Shown: positions 47,703 through 58,115, counted from the first letter of the stretch. The stretch: 64,000 nucleotides of DNA from Rhizobium phaseoli (GCF_010668805.1 NZ_WUFT01000007.1:62001-126000); one strand, 5' to 3'. The notes: generated by a model not told the origin, from the letters alone. A program made the numbers and translations.

Positions 47703-49523
47703 TTAAGCGGCGCGGCGCCCCTGCATGGCCGGAGCCGCGCCGGTGCCACTGACGCGGAAGCCGCGAATGAGGTCGATCAGTTCGTCGGTGTCAGTGGCCA
47801 GCGTTTCGGCCGATGCCGTGGTCTCCTCGGCCATGGCGGCGTTCTGCTGGGTGGCGGCATCAAGCTGGTTCATCGACGACGAGATCGAGCGCAGCGTCGT
47901 ATCCTGTTCGGAGGCGCTATGGGCGATCTTGGCGACGATCTCGTTGGCAGCCTTGATCTGGTCGGAGATGCGCTTCAGCGCCTCGCCAGCCTCGCCGACC
48001 AGACGGACGCCATGGTCCACCTGGGTGGAAGAGCGGGCGATCTGGTCCTTGATCTCCTTGGCCGCAGCGGCGGAACGCTGGGCAAGTTCGCGGACTTCCT
48101 GGGCGACGACCGCAAAACCCTTGCCGGATTCGCCGGCGCGGGCCGCCTCGACACCGGCATTCAGCGCCAGCAGGTTGGTCTGGAAGGCGATTTCGTCGAT
48201 GACGCCGATGATCTTGGTGATCTCCGAGGACGACTTCTCGATGCCGCTCATCGCCTCTATCGCCTGGCCGACGATCGCATCGCTGTGGGTGGCTTCGGTG
48301 CTGACGGAGTGGACGCGCTTGCTGGCTTCGTGGGCGCCATCGGCCGTCTGGCGGACGGCGACGGTGAGCTCGTCGAGGGCCGCCGAGGTTTCCTCAAGGC
48401 TGGCAGCCTGGCGCTCGGTGCGCTGCGACAGTTCGTTGGAGGCGCGGCGGATCTCTTCCTTGCTGGTGCCGATATCGGTGCCCTTGGCGCTGACCTTGGC
48501 CATGGCGGCTTCGAGATGCGACAATGCATCGTTGAAGTTGTCGCGAAGGGCGGCATATTTTTGGCCGAGATCGGCGCAGCGGACGGTGAGATCGCCACGG
48601 GCAATCATCTCCAGCGCCTGGCCAATGGTCGTCACCACCCGGGTCTGGAGCGTCGCTTCGTCCTGTTGCTGGCGCAGATTGTTTTCGCGCTCGTTTTCCA
48701 GCGCCAGCTGCTGGGCCGCCACGCGATCCGACATCGCGTGGCGTTCGCGGATCTTTTCCTGCAGCGACAGCGTCGCCTTGGCCATCATCCCGACCTCATT
48801 GTTCATGCCGGTATGCGGGATTGCGATGGAAACATCCTCTTCGGCCACCGCCTTCAGGGCGGCATGGACGTTGTTGAGAGGGCCTGAAATGCCGCGGATG
48901 ACGAGATAAGCGGCCGCAATAGCAAGGAAGAACAGTATGATGCTGCCGGACAGGGCGGTTAGGATCGTGCTGTTGATCTGGGCATCGAGATCCTCCATGT
49001 AGACGCCGGTGACGACGACGACCTTCCAAGGGTCGAAGGCCAGCGCATAGGCTGTCTTGCGGAAATCGCCCGCCGGCTGGCCGGGTTTGGCTGTGGAATA
49101 ATATTCGACGAGACCGCCGCCCTGCTGCCCGAGCTTGACCAGCTCTTCGCGATAGAGCTTGCCTTTGCTGTCCGGCTGGCCCTTGTTGATCTGCCCGATC
49201 TTCGAGGCATCGAAGTGGAACATCATCTGGATGTCGTAGCTATAGCCGAAGAAATAGCCATCGGGATCGTATTTCATCGCGTTAACGGTGGCGTAGGCCT
49301 GCTTCTGCGCATCCTCGAGCGTCATTTCGCCCGCGGTGACCTTGGCCTGGTAAAGCTTGAGAACGGAGACCGCCGACTGAACTTCAGAACGGAGCATGTC
49401 GTAGCGCTCCTTGTAGATCGCATCGACCGAGGAGCGGATCTGCAGGGACGTGGCGATCGCAAAGGCTATCATCAGGCCGATAACCAGCAATATAAGCTGC
49501 TTCGATATTTTGAGATTTTTCAT
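47703..49523 (-). CDS. Methyl-accepting chemotaxis protein with single-Cache sensor
   Basis: 606 residues. TM1 (about 8-30), a periplasmic sCache domain (YDPDGYFFGYSYDIQMMFHF, LVKLGQQGGGLVEYY, FDPWKVVVVTGVYMEDLDAQ), TM2 (about 185-210), HAMP, and a signalling domain with the conserved tip [20 protein letters not shown]. Such Cache domains often sense short organic acids. It lacks the W-x-x-F tether (ends QGRRAA), unlike the receptor at 15780. ATG 49523 has GAGG upstream. Single gene. Confidence 0.93.
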   Translation of the reverse strand: MKNLKISKQLILLVIGLMIAFAIATSLQIRSSVDAIYKERYDMLRSEVQSAVSVLKLYQAKVTAGEMTLEDAQKQAYATVNAMKYDPDGYFFGYSYDIQMMFHFDASKIGQINKGQPDSKGKLYREELVKLGQQGGGLVEYYSTAKPGQPAGDFRKTAYALAFDPWKVVVVTGVYMEDLDAQINSTILTALSGSIILFFLAIAAAYLVIRGISGPLNNVHAALKAVAEEDVSIAIPHTGMNNEVGMMAKATLSLQEKIRERHAMSDRVAAQQLALENERENNLRQQQDEATLQTRVVTTIGQALEMIARGDLTVRCADLGQKYAALRDNFNDALSHLEAAMAKVSAKGTDIGTSKEEIRRASNELSQRTERQAASLEETSAALDELTVAVRQTADGAHEASKRVHSVSTEATHSDAIVGQAIEAMSGIEKSSSEITKIIGVIDEIAFQTNLLALNAGVEAARAGESGKGFAVVAQEVRELAQRSAAAAKEIKDQIARSSTQVDHGVRLVGEAGEALKRISDQIKAANEIVAKIAHSASEQDTTLRSISSSMNQLDAATQQNAAMAEETTASAETLATDTDELIDLIRGFRVSGTGAAPAMQGRRAA

Positions 49524-49653
49524 GAATCCTCGCAACGGGAATGGTGGGGCATTCCGGTGCGGTCTTCTACCGCTTGTGCGAGCGCGCCGAAAAATACGAC
49601 GCGTCTACCGCTGCTAAAAACAACATGCTGCGACCGGTGAGCCACAATTGAGG

Positions 49654-49666
49654 CTTATCCGATAAG
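49654..49666. promoter_or_regulatory. Short palindrome upstream of the Cache receptor gene
   Basis: CTTATC-C-GATAAG, 130 bp upstream of the chemoreceptor start, in an AT-richer stretch. Possible regulator site; weak on its own. Confidence 0.3.
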
Positions 49667-49755
49667 AAAGCTTTAATTTTACAGTTTGCGACGCGAATTC
49701 CCTAAAAATCCGGGGGTCGCCGGCAAAGCAAATCCTCACCCACTTTCGGCATCAT

Positions 49756-49819
49756 GTTCCAAAACAGGAATGCACCCTCGCTTCTCTTCGAGAGTGCATC
49801 CGGTCCACCGGAGTGGAAC
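49756..49819. ncRNA. Candidate structured RNA (three-way junction), strand unresolved
   Basis: An outer stem GTTCCA/TGGAAC encloses two hairpins: ATGCACCCTCG/CGAGAGTGCAT (one G-T or mismatch pair) with an 8-nt loop, and TCCGG-TCCA-CCGGA. The arms fit without overlap except one base. It lies in a 375-bp gap between a chemoreceptor and an HPE1-like gene. No T-run terminator is obvious on either side. No named Rfam family recognised. Confidence 0.35.
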
Positions 49820-49898
49820 CCCAAGCGATCGAAACCTTGATCAGGCAGGGGCAGGGAACTTTTGTTTTGCGCAATTTCGGACGCTAAACCGAATTGCT

Positions 49899-50360
49899 TT
49901 AGAAGCGTATATTGAATTCGGAAACGTTAAGCGTCGCCGGTTGTTCCGCCATGCCGGCAACAACGGGTTTGGCGTCGCTGCCGATGACGGCTGCGGTCGT
50001 CGCGCTCATATCGATGCCATCGGCAGGCGGGGTCGGCGGCATGGCCGCAATGATCGCTTCCGGGGTCGCCTTGCTGACGAAGACAACGGGTGAGCCGCCC
50101 ATCCAGCCTTCGGTGCGATAGATCTTCTTTTCGCCGCCGACATCGCGGACTTCACTGGCCTGAAGAACGCCGGGCTTGAGTTCCGGCACTGCATAGTCCT
50201 TCTTGGTCAGTTCGGCCCGCAGTGGTGGGCAATCGGCACAGGTTTCGGTGACGATGCTGCCGTCAGCCCGTGGCGCCGCCTTGCCGATCACCTCGATAGA
50301 GGACGCCATCGCCGAGCCTGCCATCAGCAGGATTGCCGCACCGAGGAAAATCTGACGCAT
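49899..50360 (-). CDS. Secreted HPE1-like protein
   Basis: 153 residues. Signal peptide MRQIFLGAAILLMAGSAMA then SSIEVIG; a CADCPP motif (two Cys, residues about 41-44), VRDVGGEKKIYRTEGWMGGS and PVVFVSKA. It resembles rhizobial proteins annotated as plant virulence effector HPE1-like; I hold the name as tentative and see no type III signal, only a Sec signal. ATG 50360 is set by GGAGGTG upstream. Function unknown. Confidence 0.7.
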   Translation of the reverse strand: MRQIFLGAAILLMAGSAMASSIEVIGKAAPRADGSIVTETCADCPPLRAELTKKDYAVPELKPGVLQASEVRDVGGEKKIYRTEGWMGGSPVVFVSKATPEAIIAAMPPTPPADGIDMSATTAAVIGSDAKPVVAGMAEQPATLNVSEFNIRF

Positions 50361-50453
50361 CAACGCACCTCCGTCTCACTATGAGAGCGGTATAGCGTAG
50401 CTTTGTTTCCATCCCGTCAGGGGAAAGGGTAAAAATTTAAAGAACGCCGCGGT

Positions 50454-51737
50454 TTATACTTTGTCCGAGCCCGTTTCGCGCTCGATCGCCCGCCAGCCGA
50501 TGTCGCGCCTGGAGAAGCCGTTTTCCCAGCCGACCCTATCGAGCAGCGCGTAGGCGCGGTCCTTGGCTTCGGCCACCGTGCCGCCCGAGGCGGTGACGTT
50601 CAGCACGCGGCCGCCGGTGGCAACCAGCGCGCCGTCCTTCAGACCCGTGCCGGCATGAAACACCTTCTCGCCCTCGCCTGCCTCGGGCACGGAGAGGATG
50701 GGGGTGTTCTTCGCGTAGGCGCCGGGATAGCCCTTTGAGGCCATGACCACGGTCAGCGCCGGATCGTCATTCCATTCCGCCTTCACCTGATCAAGCGTGC
50801 CGTTGGCGGTGGCGAGCAACAGCGGCAGCAGATCGCTTTTCAACCGCATCATCATCACTTGGCATTCCGGATCGCCGAAGCGGACATTGTATTCGATGAG
50901 CTCCGGCCCCTTGCTGGTGATCATCAGCCCGGCAAAAAACACGCCGGAGAAAGGATGACCGCTCTCGGCCATGCCACGCATCGTCGGCTCGATGATCTCC
51001 TTCATGGTCCGCTCGACCATTTCGGCGGTCATCACGGGCGCCGGCGAATAGGCGCCCATGCCGCCGGTATTGACGCCGGTATCGCCCTCGCCCACCCGCT
51101 TGTGATCCTGGGCGGTTGCGAGCGGCAGCGCGTTCTTTCCGTCGCAGAGGCAGAAGAAGCTTGCCTCCTCGCCGTCGAGATAGGCTTCGACGACGACTTC
51201 GGCGCCGGCCTCGCCAAAGGCACCCTCGAAGCAGTCGTCGACCGCGGCCAAGGCTTCATCCAGCGTCATTGCCACCGTCACGCCCTTGCCGGCGGCAAGC
51301 CCATCGGCCTTGACGACGATCGGCACGCCTTCAGCGCGGATATAGGCTTTGGCCTTCGGCCCATTGTTGAAGCGCTGGTAGGCGCCCGTCGGAATGCCGT
51401 AGCGGGCGCAGATATCCTTGGTGAAGCCCTTCGAGCCCTCAAGCTGGGCAGCGGCGGCGGAGGGGCCGAAGACCGTCAGGCCATCGGCGCGCAGCCGGTC
51501 GGCAAGGCCGGCGACGAGCGGCGCTTCCGGGCCGACGACGACGAAATCGATCGCCTTGTCCTTGCAGAAAGCGGCGACCGCTTCATGATCCTCGGTATTG
51601 AGGGGCACGAGGATGGCGTGTTCGCCAATACCGGGATTGCCGGGTGCGGCGTAAAATTCCGTCATCAACGGCGATTGCGCCAGCTTCCAGGCGAGCGCAT
51701 GCTCGCGTCCGCCCGATCCGATCAACAGAACCTTCAT
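50454..51737 (-). CDS. purD: Phosphoribosylamine-glycine ligase
   Basis: 427 residues, full length ATP-grasp enzyme of purine synthesis joining glycine to phosphoribosylamine. N-terminus [20 protein letters not shown], then [34 protein letters not shown], and the metal-binding region [30 protein letters not shown] precedes ATG 51737. It is 66 bp after the DUF2207 gene on the same strand and 94 bp before the HPE1-like gene. Confidence 0.96.
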   Translation of the reverse strand: MKVLLIGSGGREHALAWKLAQSPLMTEFYAAPGNPGIGEHAILVPLNTEDHEAVAAFCKDKAIDFVVVGPEAPLVAGLADRLRADGLTVFGPSAAAAQLEGSKGFTKDICARYGIPTGAYQRFNNGPKAKAYIRAEGVPIVVKADGLAAGKGVTVAMTLDEALAAVDDCFEGAFGEAGAEVVVEAYLDGEEASFFCLCDGKNALPLATAQDHKRVGEGDTGVNTGGMGAYSPAPVMTAEMVERTMKEIIEPTMRGMAESGHPFSGVFFAGLMITSKGPELIEYNVRFGDPECQVMMMRLKSDLLPLLLATANGTLDQVKAEWNDDPALTVVMASKGYPGAYAKNTPILSVPEAGEGEKVFHAGTGLKDGALVATGGRVLNVTASGGTVAEAKDRAYALLDRVGWENGFSRRDIGWRAIERETGSDKV

Positions 51738-51802
51738 GCGCGACCCTTTCCTTTTGCCTCTGGCGGTTAAGGGCCAAGGGCTGAAAGGTCAAGCGGGAAA
51801 GC

Positions 51803-53737
51803 TTACCAGCCGCCTCCCCCGCCGCCGCCGCCACCCCCGCCGGACGAACCGCCGCCGGAAAAACCGGAGGACGAACTCGAGGGCGGCGGCGCAGGGATCG
51901 TCGACGCGATGGTCGAGGCCATCGACGAGGAAAAGCCGCCGATGCGGTCGGAAAAGCTGCCGCTGTTGAAATTGCCGGAATACCAGGCGGGCGCGTAAGC
52001 AGCGGCCGCACCGGCCGCGGCGGCTGCAAGCCAGGTCTCGAAGGTGCGCGACCAGGGTTTTTCGACGCCGAGCGCCACGGCATAGGGCAGCAGCGTCTCG
52101 AAATGGCGCGGCGACATTTGCGGGGCGCCCGCCGTGTTCATCCGGTCTTTCTCGGCCAGCGTCAGATATTGGCGCAAGCCGTCGATGCCGTCCATCATCT
52201 TGGCGCCAAGCGGGGTCGGCGCGCTCATGATGAAGAAATAGAGGATGTTCAAAAGCACGATGCCGCCGACGGCAAAGAGCATCGGCGTTTCATGCAGTTC
52301 TACCAGCGACGAGGCAAGCGCCATAACGACGACCGCAAGAATGCTGATGCCGACGAAAACGCCGACCGCGGTGGTGATGATGGCGATGATCTTGCCGAAC
52401 AGCGACGTGCCGCGATGCAGCGACCTGACGAGGCCGGCAGCGAACACGGCAACAAAAACCGCGATGGCGGTCGGGATCAGCATCAGCGCGATCGTCTCCG
52501 GTTCCAGCGAGCCAAAGACGAACAGCGCCACCAGGGCGGCGGCGCTGAGCGCGATGCCGCCTGCGGTATAACCCAGGTTGGAATTGTAATATTTGCCGCG
52601 GTGCTCCTTCTCGATCGCCGAACGGAAAGCCTGGCCGACGGATTTGACCCGCTCGCCATTGGCCTTGTCGATCGTCAGTGTCGAACCCGCACCGCCGGCA
52701 ACCTTCAGCAGTTCCATTTCGCCGGCCTGGAATTTCTCCTTGCCGAGCGCTTTGCCGGTACCTTGGATGACGATCGAATTCTTCAGGTCTTCGAGCTTGA
52801 CGTAACCGCGGACGGCAAGATTGAGCGCCGTGGCAGACAGCGCCGTCCAGCCCTCGCCGGAGAAGCCCTTATTGTCGATGTAGTTGACCAGCGCCGGCGA
52901 GATGCCATCAGGTGCGTCCCAGCGCGGCACGACGACGCCGCGGGCGGGATCGCGGCCGACCTTCAGCCAGGACCAGGTGTAATAGGCGAAAACCAGGATC
53001 AGACCGCCGAAGCCGATGAAATAATTGCGGTTGTCCTTCAGCCACCATGTGCTTTCCATATCCGCGCTCGGCGGATCGATCGCCCCCTTCGGCATGCGGA
53101 TGGCGAAGGTCAGGCCCTCATTGGCGTCAAGCGGCGCGGTCGTTGCAAAGACCAGGCCGGCGCCGGTCTCGTCGACGCGGGCGTTCTTTCCCGTCCCGCC
53201 CTGAGGGCCGGTAAAAAAGACCGTGTCGGTGGCGGCAACACCCGGCGGCAGCGTCACCGTCGCCGTGGCCGAGCGGATCGGGAAGATCCAGCCATTGCCG
53301 GTGACGTTCCAGTAGAGTTCGGCATGATCGTCGAAATAGCGGATCTGGCGGTTGGTCTTGTAGGTGAAGACATAACGATGACGGCCCGGCGTCACCCTCA
53401 CGTCGGCAGAACCGGCATAGATGCGGATGCCGCCCGAAATCGATTCAGTGTGCCAGGGCTCATCCGCGCCGTCGCGCTGCACCGAGACCATATCGAAATC
53501 GACGCTGCGGCGACGCTCTGCGGCATCGGTGAAATAGAGCGGGAAATCACGGAAGATGCCGTGATTGATCTGGTTGCCCTCGGCATTGACGGTGATCGTT
53601 TCCGTCACCGTCATCGCGCCGCTCTTTTCGAGTACGATGTCGGAGGCGAAACTGTCGATGACCTCGGCGGCAAAGGCCGCCGGAGCGGTAAATATCAACA
53701 GCAGTGCAAAACAAAAGCCGAAAAACCGACGCCCCAT
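51803..53737 (-). CDS. DUF2207 membrane protein with poly-Gly tail
   Basis: 644 residues. Signal peptide (MGRRFFGFCFALLLIFTAPA, cleaved near AFAA), an extracytoplasmic DUF2207 domain (INHGIFRDFPLYF, GRHRYVFTYKTNRQIRYF, ELYWNVTGNGWIFPI), a membrane helix (about 242-260), a cytoplasmic part and more helices near 380-480. The C-terminus is Ser- and Gly-rich and ends in a run of Gly then Trp. DUF2207 proteins commonly accompany LemA, as here (lemA at 55150). ATG 53737 has GGAG upstream; the 109-residue extension is Arg-rich shadow sequence over aroA. Confidence 0.88.
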   Translation of the reverse strand: MGRRFFGFCFALLLIFTAPAAFAAEVIDSFASDIVLEKSGAMTVTETITVNAEGNQINHGIFRDFPLYFTDAAERRRSVDFDMVSVQRDGADEPWHTESISGGIRIYAGSADVRVTPGRHRYVFTYKTNRQIRYFDDHAELYWNVTGNGWIFPIRSATATVTLPPGVAATDTVFFTGPQGGTGKNARVDETGAGLVFATTAPLDANEGLTFAIRMPKGAIDPPSADMESTWWLKDNRNYFIGFGGLILVFAYYTWSWLKVGRDPARGVVVPRWDAPDGISPALVNYIDNKGFSGEGWTALSATALNLAVRGYVKLEDLKNSIVIQGTGKALGKEKFQAGEMELLKVAGGAGSTLTIDKANGERVKSVGQAFRSAIEKEHRGKYYNSNLGYTAGGIALSAAALVALFVFGSLEPETIALMLIPTAIAVFVAVFAAGLVRSLHRGTSLFGKIIAIITTAVGVFVGISILAVVVMALASSLVELHETPMLFAVGGIVLLNILYFFIMSAPTPLGAKMMDGIDGLRQYLTLAEKDRMNTAGAPQMSPRHFETLLPYAVALGVEKPWSRTFETWLAAAAAGAAAAYAPAWYSGNFNSGSFSDRIGGFSSSMASTIASTIPAPPPSSSSSGFSGGGSSGGGGGGGGGGGW

Positions 53738-53775
53738 CCCTGTCTCCCCGCGGGCAGCCTCGGCTGCGCGTTGCC

Positions 53776-55038
53776 TCAATCCTTGTCCTGATATGTCACC
53801 CCGAGGGCGGCAAGCGTCCGCCAATAGGCGGGGAAGGTCTTGCCTACGCAATCGGGATCGAGAATGGTGATGCCGTCGATCTTCAGCCCGGCGAGCGCGA
53901 AACTCATGGCGATGCGGTGATCGGCGAAACTGTCGATCTCGGCTGGAAGACGCTGTCCTGCAAGGGCCGGATCGGACTTGACGATCAGATCGTCGCCCTC
54001 TTCGCGGGCAAGCCCCGGGACGATACGATTGAGGCCGGTCGAGAGCGCCCGGATGCGGTCGCATTCCTTGACGCGCAAATTGGCGATGCCGACGAAGCGA
54101 ACCGGCGTCTCGTTGAAGGCGGCGAGCACCGCAAGCGTCGGGACGGCATCCTGCATCTGCGAGCCGTCGATTTCGGCCGGCAGCTGCGGAAAACGGGCGA
54201 TCATGTCGTAGGCGCGCGCATCCGGCTGCGAAAAGGCGTCGGAGGGAATGCCGAGATCGATCGCGCCGCCGGTCAGGACTTCGGCGGCCCAGAGGTAGGT
54301 CGCAGCCGAGGCATCGGGCTCGACGATGAAGTCGGCGGCGCGGTAACCGGTCGGCTCGACGCGCCAGGTGACGGGACTGGTCTTTTCGACCTTGGCGCCG
54401 AAGGCCTTCATCGCCGCCGTGGTCAGATCGATATAACCGAGCGCGCCGATATCCTCGCCGACCAGTTCGATATCGACCGGCCGGTCGCCGCCGGCCGCCA
54501 TCATCAGCAAGGCCGAGACATACTGGCTGGAGAGGCCGCCATCGATGCGGATGCGGTCGGCCTGGAAGCCGCCGGTGCCTTTGACGGTGACGGGCGGGCA
54601 GCCGGTTTCGGCGCTCGCGTCGATACCCAGCGTGCGCATCGCCTCGACCAGCGGGCCGATCGGGCGCTTGCGCATATGTTCGTCGCCGTCGACGATGACG
54701 GTGCCGTCGACCAGGGCGGCGGCGGCCGTCAGGAAGCGTGTCGCCGTGCCGGCATTGCCGAGGAAGAGTGGCGCTTTCGGCGGCAGCAGCCTGCCGCTGC
54801 CGGTCACGACGAAACTGGTGTCATCGGGCTCGTCGATCGCAACACCCATGGCGCGCAACGCGTCGGCCATATAGCGCGTATCGTCGCTCTTCAGCGCGCC
54901 GGTCAGCCGGCTCGTGCCCTTGGCAAGGCCGGCGAGCAGCAGCGCGCGATTGGTGATCGACTTCGAGCCCGGCGGCATGGCGCGGCCCGAAAGCGGCTTG
55001 CCCGGCGGGATGATCGTGAGTTTGGCTGTGGGTGTCAT
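53776..55038 (-). CDS. aroA: 3-phosphoshikimate 1-carboxyvinyltransferase, class I-like
   Basis: 420 residues. EPSP synthase signatures: PPGSKSITNRALLLAGLA (Lys26), SDDTRYMADALRAMG, LFLGNAGTATRFLTAAAALV (91-110), DASAATYLWAAEVLTGG, LRVKECDRIRALSTG and DSFADHRIAMSFALAGL. The LFLGNAGTA loop carries Gly97 at the position of E. coli Gly96. This is class I-like, unlike the longer CP4-type AroA usual in rhizobia, so it may be a second EPSP synthase or related enolpyruvyl transferase. ATG 55038 has GGAAG upstream. It lies between lemA and the DUF2207 gene on one strand, with 38- and 111-bp gaps. Confidence 0.85.
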   Translation of the reverse strand: MTPTAKLTIIPPGKPLSGRAMPPGSKSITNRALLLAGLAKGTSRLTGALKSDDTRYMADALRAMGVAIDEPDDTSFVVTGSGRLLPPKAPLFLGNAGTATRFLTAAAALVDGTVIVDGDEHMRKRPIGPLVEAMRTLGIDASAETGCPPVTVKGTGGFQADRIRIDGGLSSQYVSALLMMAAGGDRPVDIELVGEDIGALGYIDLTTAAMKAFGAKVEKTSPVTWRVEPTGYRAADFIVEPDASAATYLWAAEVLTGGAIDLGIPSDAFSQPDARAYDMIARFPQLPAEIDGSQMQDAVPTLAVLAAFNETPVRFVGIANLRVKECDRIRALSTGLNRIVPGLAREEGDDLIVKSDPALAGQRLPAEIDSFADHRIAMSFALAGLKIDGITILDPDCVGKTFPAYWRTLAALGVTYQDKD

Positions 55039-55149
55039 GCTGTTTCTTCCGTCCATCGTGCCGCTACACAGTTTGCGCGACATACTCTTGCCGGCCGCAA
55101 TCTGCCTTTGCTCTTAATCGCTTTCTTGCAAAGGCAAAATGCCGGATCG

Positions 55150-55701
55150 TCAGAATTTGACGCTGGGGACGGCGCGATCGGCCTCGTTGGTGATTTCGAA
55201 ATATTCCCGCTTGGCAAAACCGAACTGGCCGGCGACGAGATTGGAGGGGAAGCTTTCGACCTTGACGTTCAGGTCGCGGGCGGCACCATTGTAATACCGC
55301 CGCGCCATCTGCAGCTCGCCTTCCATGGTTTCCAGCGAGGCCTGCAGCTCGGCAAAATTCTGGTTGGCCTTGAGATCGGGATAGGCTTCGGCGAGCGCGA
55401 TGACCCGGCCGAGCGCCTGTCCGAGCAGCCCTTCCGCCTGCGCCCTGCCGGCGACATCGCCCGATGGCACGGCCTGCGCCTTGTTGCGAAGCGAAACCAC
55501 CTCTTCGAGCGTGGTCTTTTCATGGGCGGCATAACCCTTGACCGTCTCGATCAGGTTGGGGATCAGATCGGCGCGCCGCTTCAGCTGCACGTCGATGCCC
55601 GACCATGCTTCCTCCGCCATCTGCCGGGAGCGAACAAGGCCGTTGTAGATGAAGACGACATAGAGTGCGACCAAAACGATGGCGCCAAGTGCAATATACA
55701 T
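55150..55701 (-). CDS. lemA: LemA family membrane protein
   Basis: 183 residues. One N-terminal membrane helix (IALGAIVLVALYVVFIYNGL) followed by the LemA helical body: QMAEEAWSGIDVQLKRRADL, IPNLIETVKGYAAHEK, ANQNFAELQASLETMEGELQ and ARRYYNGAARDLN. Function not settled; often paired with DUF2207 or TPM-domain proteins in envelope-linked operons. Here the DUF2207 gene follows after the EPSP synthase gene. Confidence 0.93.
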   Translation of the reverse strand: MYIALGAIVLVALYVVFIYNGLVRSRQMAEEAWSGIDVQLKRRADLIPNLIETVKGYAAHEKTTLEEVVSLRNKAQAVPSGDVAGRAQAEGLLGQALGRVIALAEAYPDLKANQNFAELQASLETMEGELQMARRYYNGAARDLNVKVESFPSNLVAGQFGFAKREYFEITNEADRAVPSVKF

Positions 55702-55814
55702 CGCGAATCCCCCAAACGAAGCAAAGTGTTGGCGAGACTATGCAGGTTTCTTATTGCTTGTCATCCGAGATTTGCCAGGATGACGGGCGCATGTACATGC
55801 TCAAGCGGCGGCTT

Positions 55815-56771
<957 letters not shown>

Positions 56772-56869
56772 GAAACGGCACCGATTGATTAGGGATTATC
56801 GGCGCGACAGGTGCCATGCAGGGCGGCAGGGGTCAAGAGTTTTGCACGGGTGGCTGGTTGCCCAGCCGC

Positions 56870-56895
56870 GATGCCGGCAGGTGGATGAGGGGCAG
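56870..56895. repeat. Remnant of palindromic repeat, family A (copy A6)
   Basis: GATGCCGGCAGGTGGATGAG followed by GGGCAG matches one end of A2/A5 only. It is in the 140-bp gap between the small membrane protein gene and glyQ. Confidence 0.55.
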
Positions 56896-56911
56896 AGGCA
56901 ATCGGTGACGC

Positions 56912-57103
56912 CTATTCTCCCTCGCGCTTCAGCCGGTATTCCCCCGTCGCCGGGTCCTTGACCAGCGTGCCGATCGCGCCGGTCTGGCGCTCTTTCTCAG
57001 CCCGGCGCGACTTTTCAGCGAGCTTGCGGGCATCGGAGACGAAGCGGCGATAGAGCCACCAGGCTGAGAAGACCAGGATCAGGATGGTGATAAGCTGCGG
57101 CAT
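56912..57103 (-). CDS. Small single-pass membrane protein, unknown function
   Basis: 63 residues. One N-terminal helix (LITILILVFSAWWLYRRFV) and a charged cytoplasmic-looking tail (DARKLAEKSRRAEKERQ, TLVKDPATGEYRLK). AGAGGG lies just before ATG 57103. It is 18 bp after sppA and before glyQ on the same strand, which supports it as a real gene in an sppA operon. I do not know a function. Confidence 0.78.
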   Translation of the reverse strand: MPQLITILILVFSAWWLYRRFVSDARKLAEKSRRAEKERQTGAIGTLVKDPATGEYRLKREGE

Positions 57104-57121
57104 GACCCTCTTCTGCTCCCG

Positions 57122-57982
57122 TCAAAGCCCGAAACGGCTCCACAATGCTCTTTCTTCCGCCGCTTCGGCAAGCCCCGTGGCAAGACCGGACGCGGCCCCT
57201 TCGAGCGACACCGGCGAGACGCCGGGAAGACGGCGGCCGAGCAGGCCTCGGCCGGCGGTGACAAGCTCCAGCTTGGTCTTCTGGCCGTAGCGCCGCTTCA
57301 ATTCCTGGCGCATGTCGCCGAGGCCATCGATGAGGCCGAGTTCGAGGCCGCGGGTGCCGCTCCAGAACAGGCCTGAGAACACCGCCGCATCATCGCGCAG
57401 CTTCCCGGCGCGGCGTTCGCGCACCATTGCTATGAAAACCTGGTGGATTTCGAGCTGCAGACTCTTCAGGTATTCGATGTCCTTTTCCTTTTCGGGCTGG
57501 AAAGGATCGAGGATCACCTTGTTTTCGCCGGCGGTGTAAACGCGGCGCTCGACGCCGATCTTCTTCAACAGCTCGGGAAAGCCGAACCCGCCGGAGACGA
57601 CGCCGATCGAGCCGACGATCGAGGTGGCGTCGGCAATGATCTCGTCGCCGGCAAGGGCGATCATGTAACCGCCGGAGGCGGCGACGTCCTCGACGAAGAC
57701 CAGCACCTTTTTCTGCTTCTCGCGAGCGAGTTCTCGAATGCGGGTAAAGATCAGGCGGGACTGGACGGGCGAACCGCCGGGCGAATTGATCGAGATGGCA
57801 ACCGCCGGCGCGTCCTTCATGGCGAAGGCCTTCTCCAGAACCGGAGCGACATTGGCGAGATTGAGGGCCGGCCGGAACTGGCCGCCGCCGCTGACGATCG
57901 CACCCTGCAGCCGGACGACCGGGATGGTGATGCCGTCCTTGCGGAACCGTTTCGGCAGCAGCTTTCGCAACAATCCAGCCAT
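57122..57982 (-). CDS. sppA: S49-family signal peptide peptidase SppA-like protease
   Basis: 286 residues, the half-length form. The Ser nucleophile is Ser103 in DVAASGGYMIALAGDE; the base is probably Lys155 in the TAGENKVILDPF stretch, where Bacillus SppA has its catalytic Lys. INSPGGSPVQS and SIVGSIGVVSGGFG are also family motifs. It lacks an obvious N-terminal membrane helix, so it may be cytoplasmic or peripherally bound. It degrades cleaved signal peptides or membrane proteins by family. First gene of a run with the 63-residue protein and glyQ. Confidence 0.9.
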   Translation of the reverse strand: MAGLLRKLLPKRFRKDGITIPVVRLQGAIVSGGGQFRPALNLANVAPVLEKAFAMKDAPAVAISINSPGGSPVQSRLIFTRIRELAREKQKKVLVFVEDVAASGGYMIALAGDEIIADATSIVGSIGVVSGGFGFPELLKKIGVERRVYTAGENKVILDPFQPEKEKDIEYLKSLQLEIHQVFIAMVRERRAGKLRDDAAVFSGLFWSGTRGLELGLIDGLGDMRQELKRRYGQKTKLELVTAGRGLLGRRLPGVSPVSLEGAASGLATGLAEAAEERALWSRFGL

Positions 57983-58115
57983 CTCTCATCCTTCGCTTCG
58001 GGTCGCACGATCGTCAATCCGCGATCGGCATCCATGTATGCGCTGGAACGACAAACGCAATGGCCGCGTTCCTGAAAACATTAGGCCCGAAAACATCGGA
58101 TGATTTTGTTGTTGC

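Noticed and set aside
52103..53791. 562-codon open frame opposite the DUF2207 gene
   Set aside because: Antisense, Arg- and Asp-rich, no recognisable domain.
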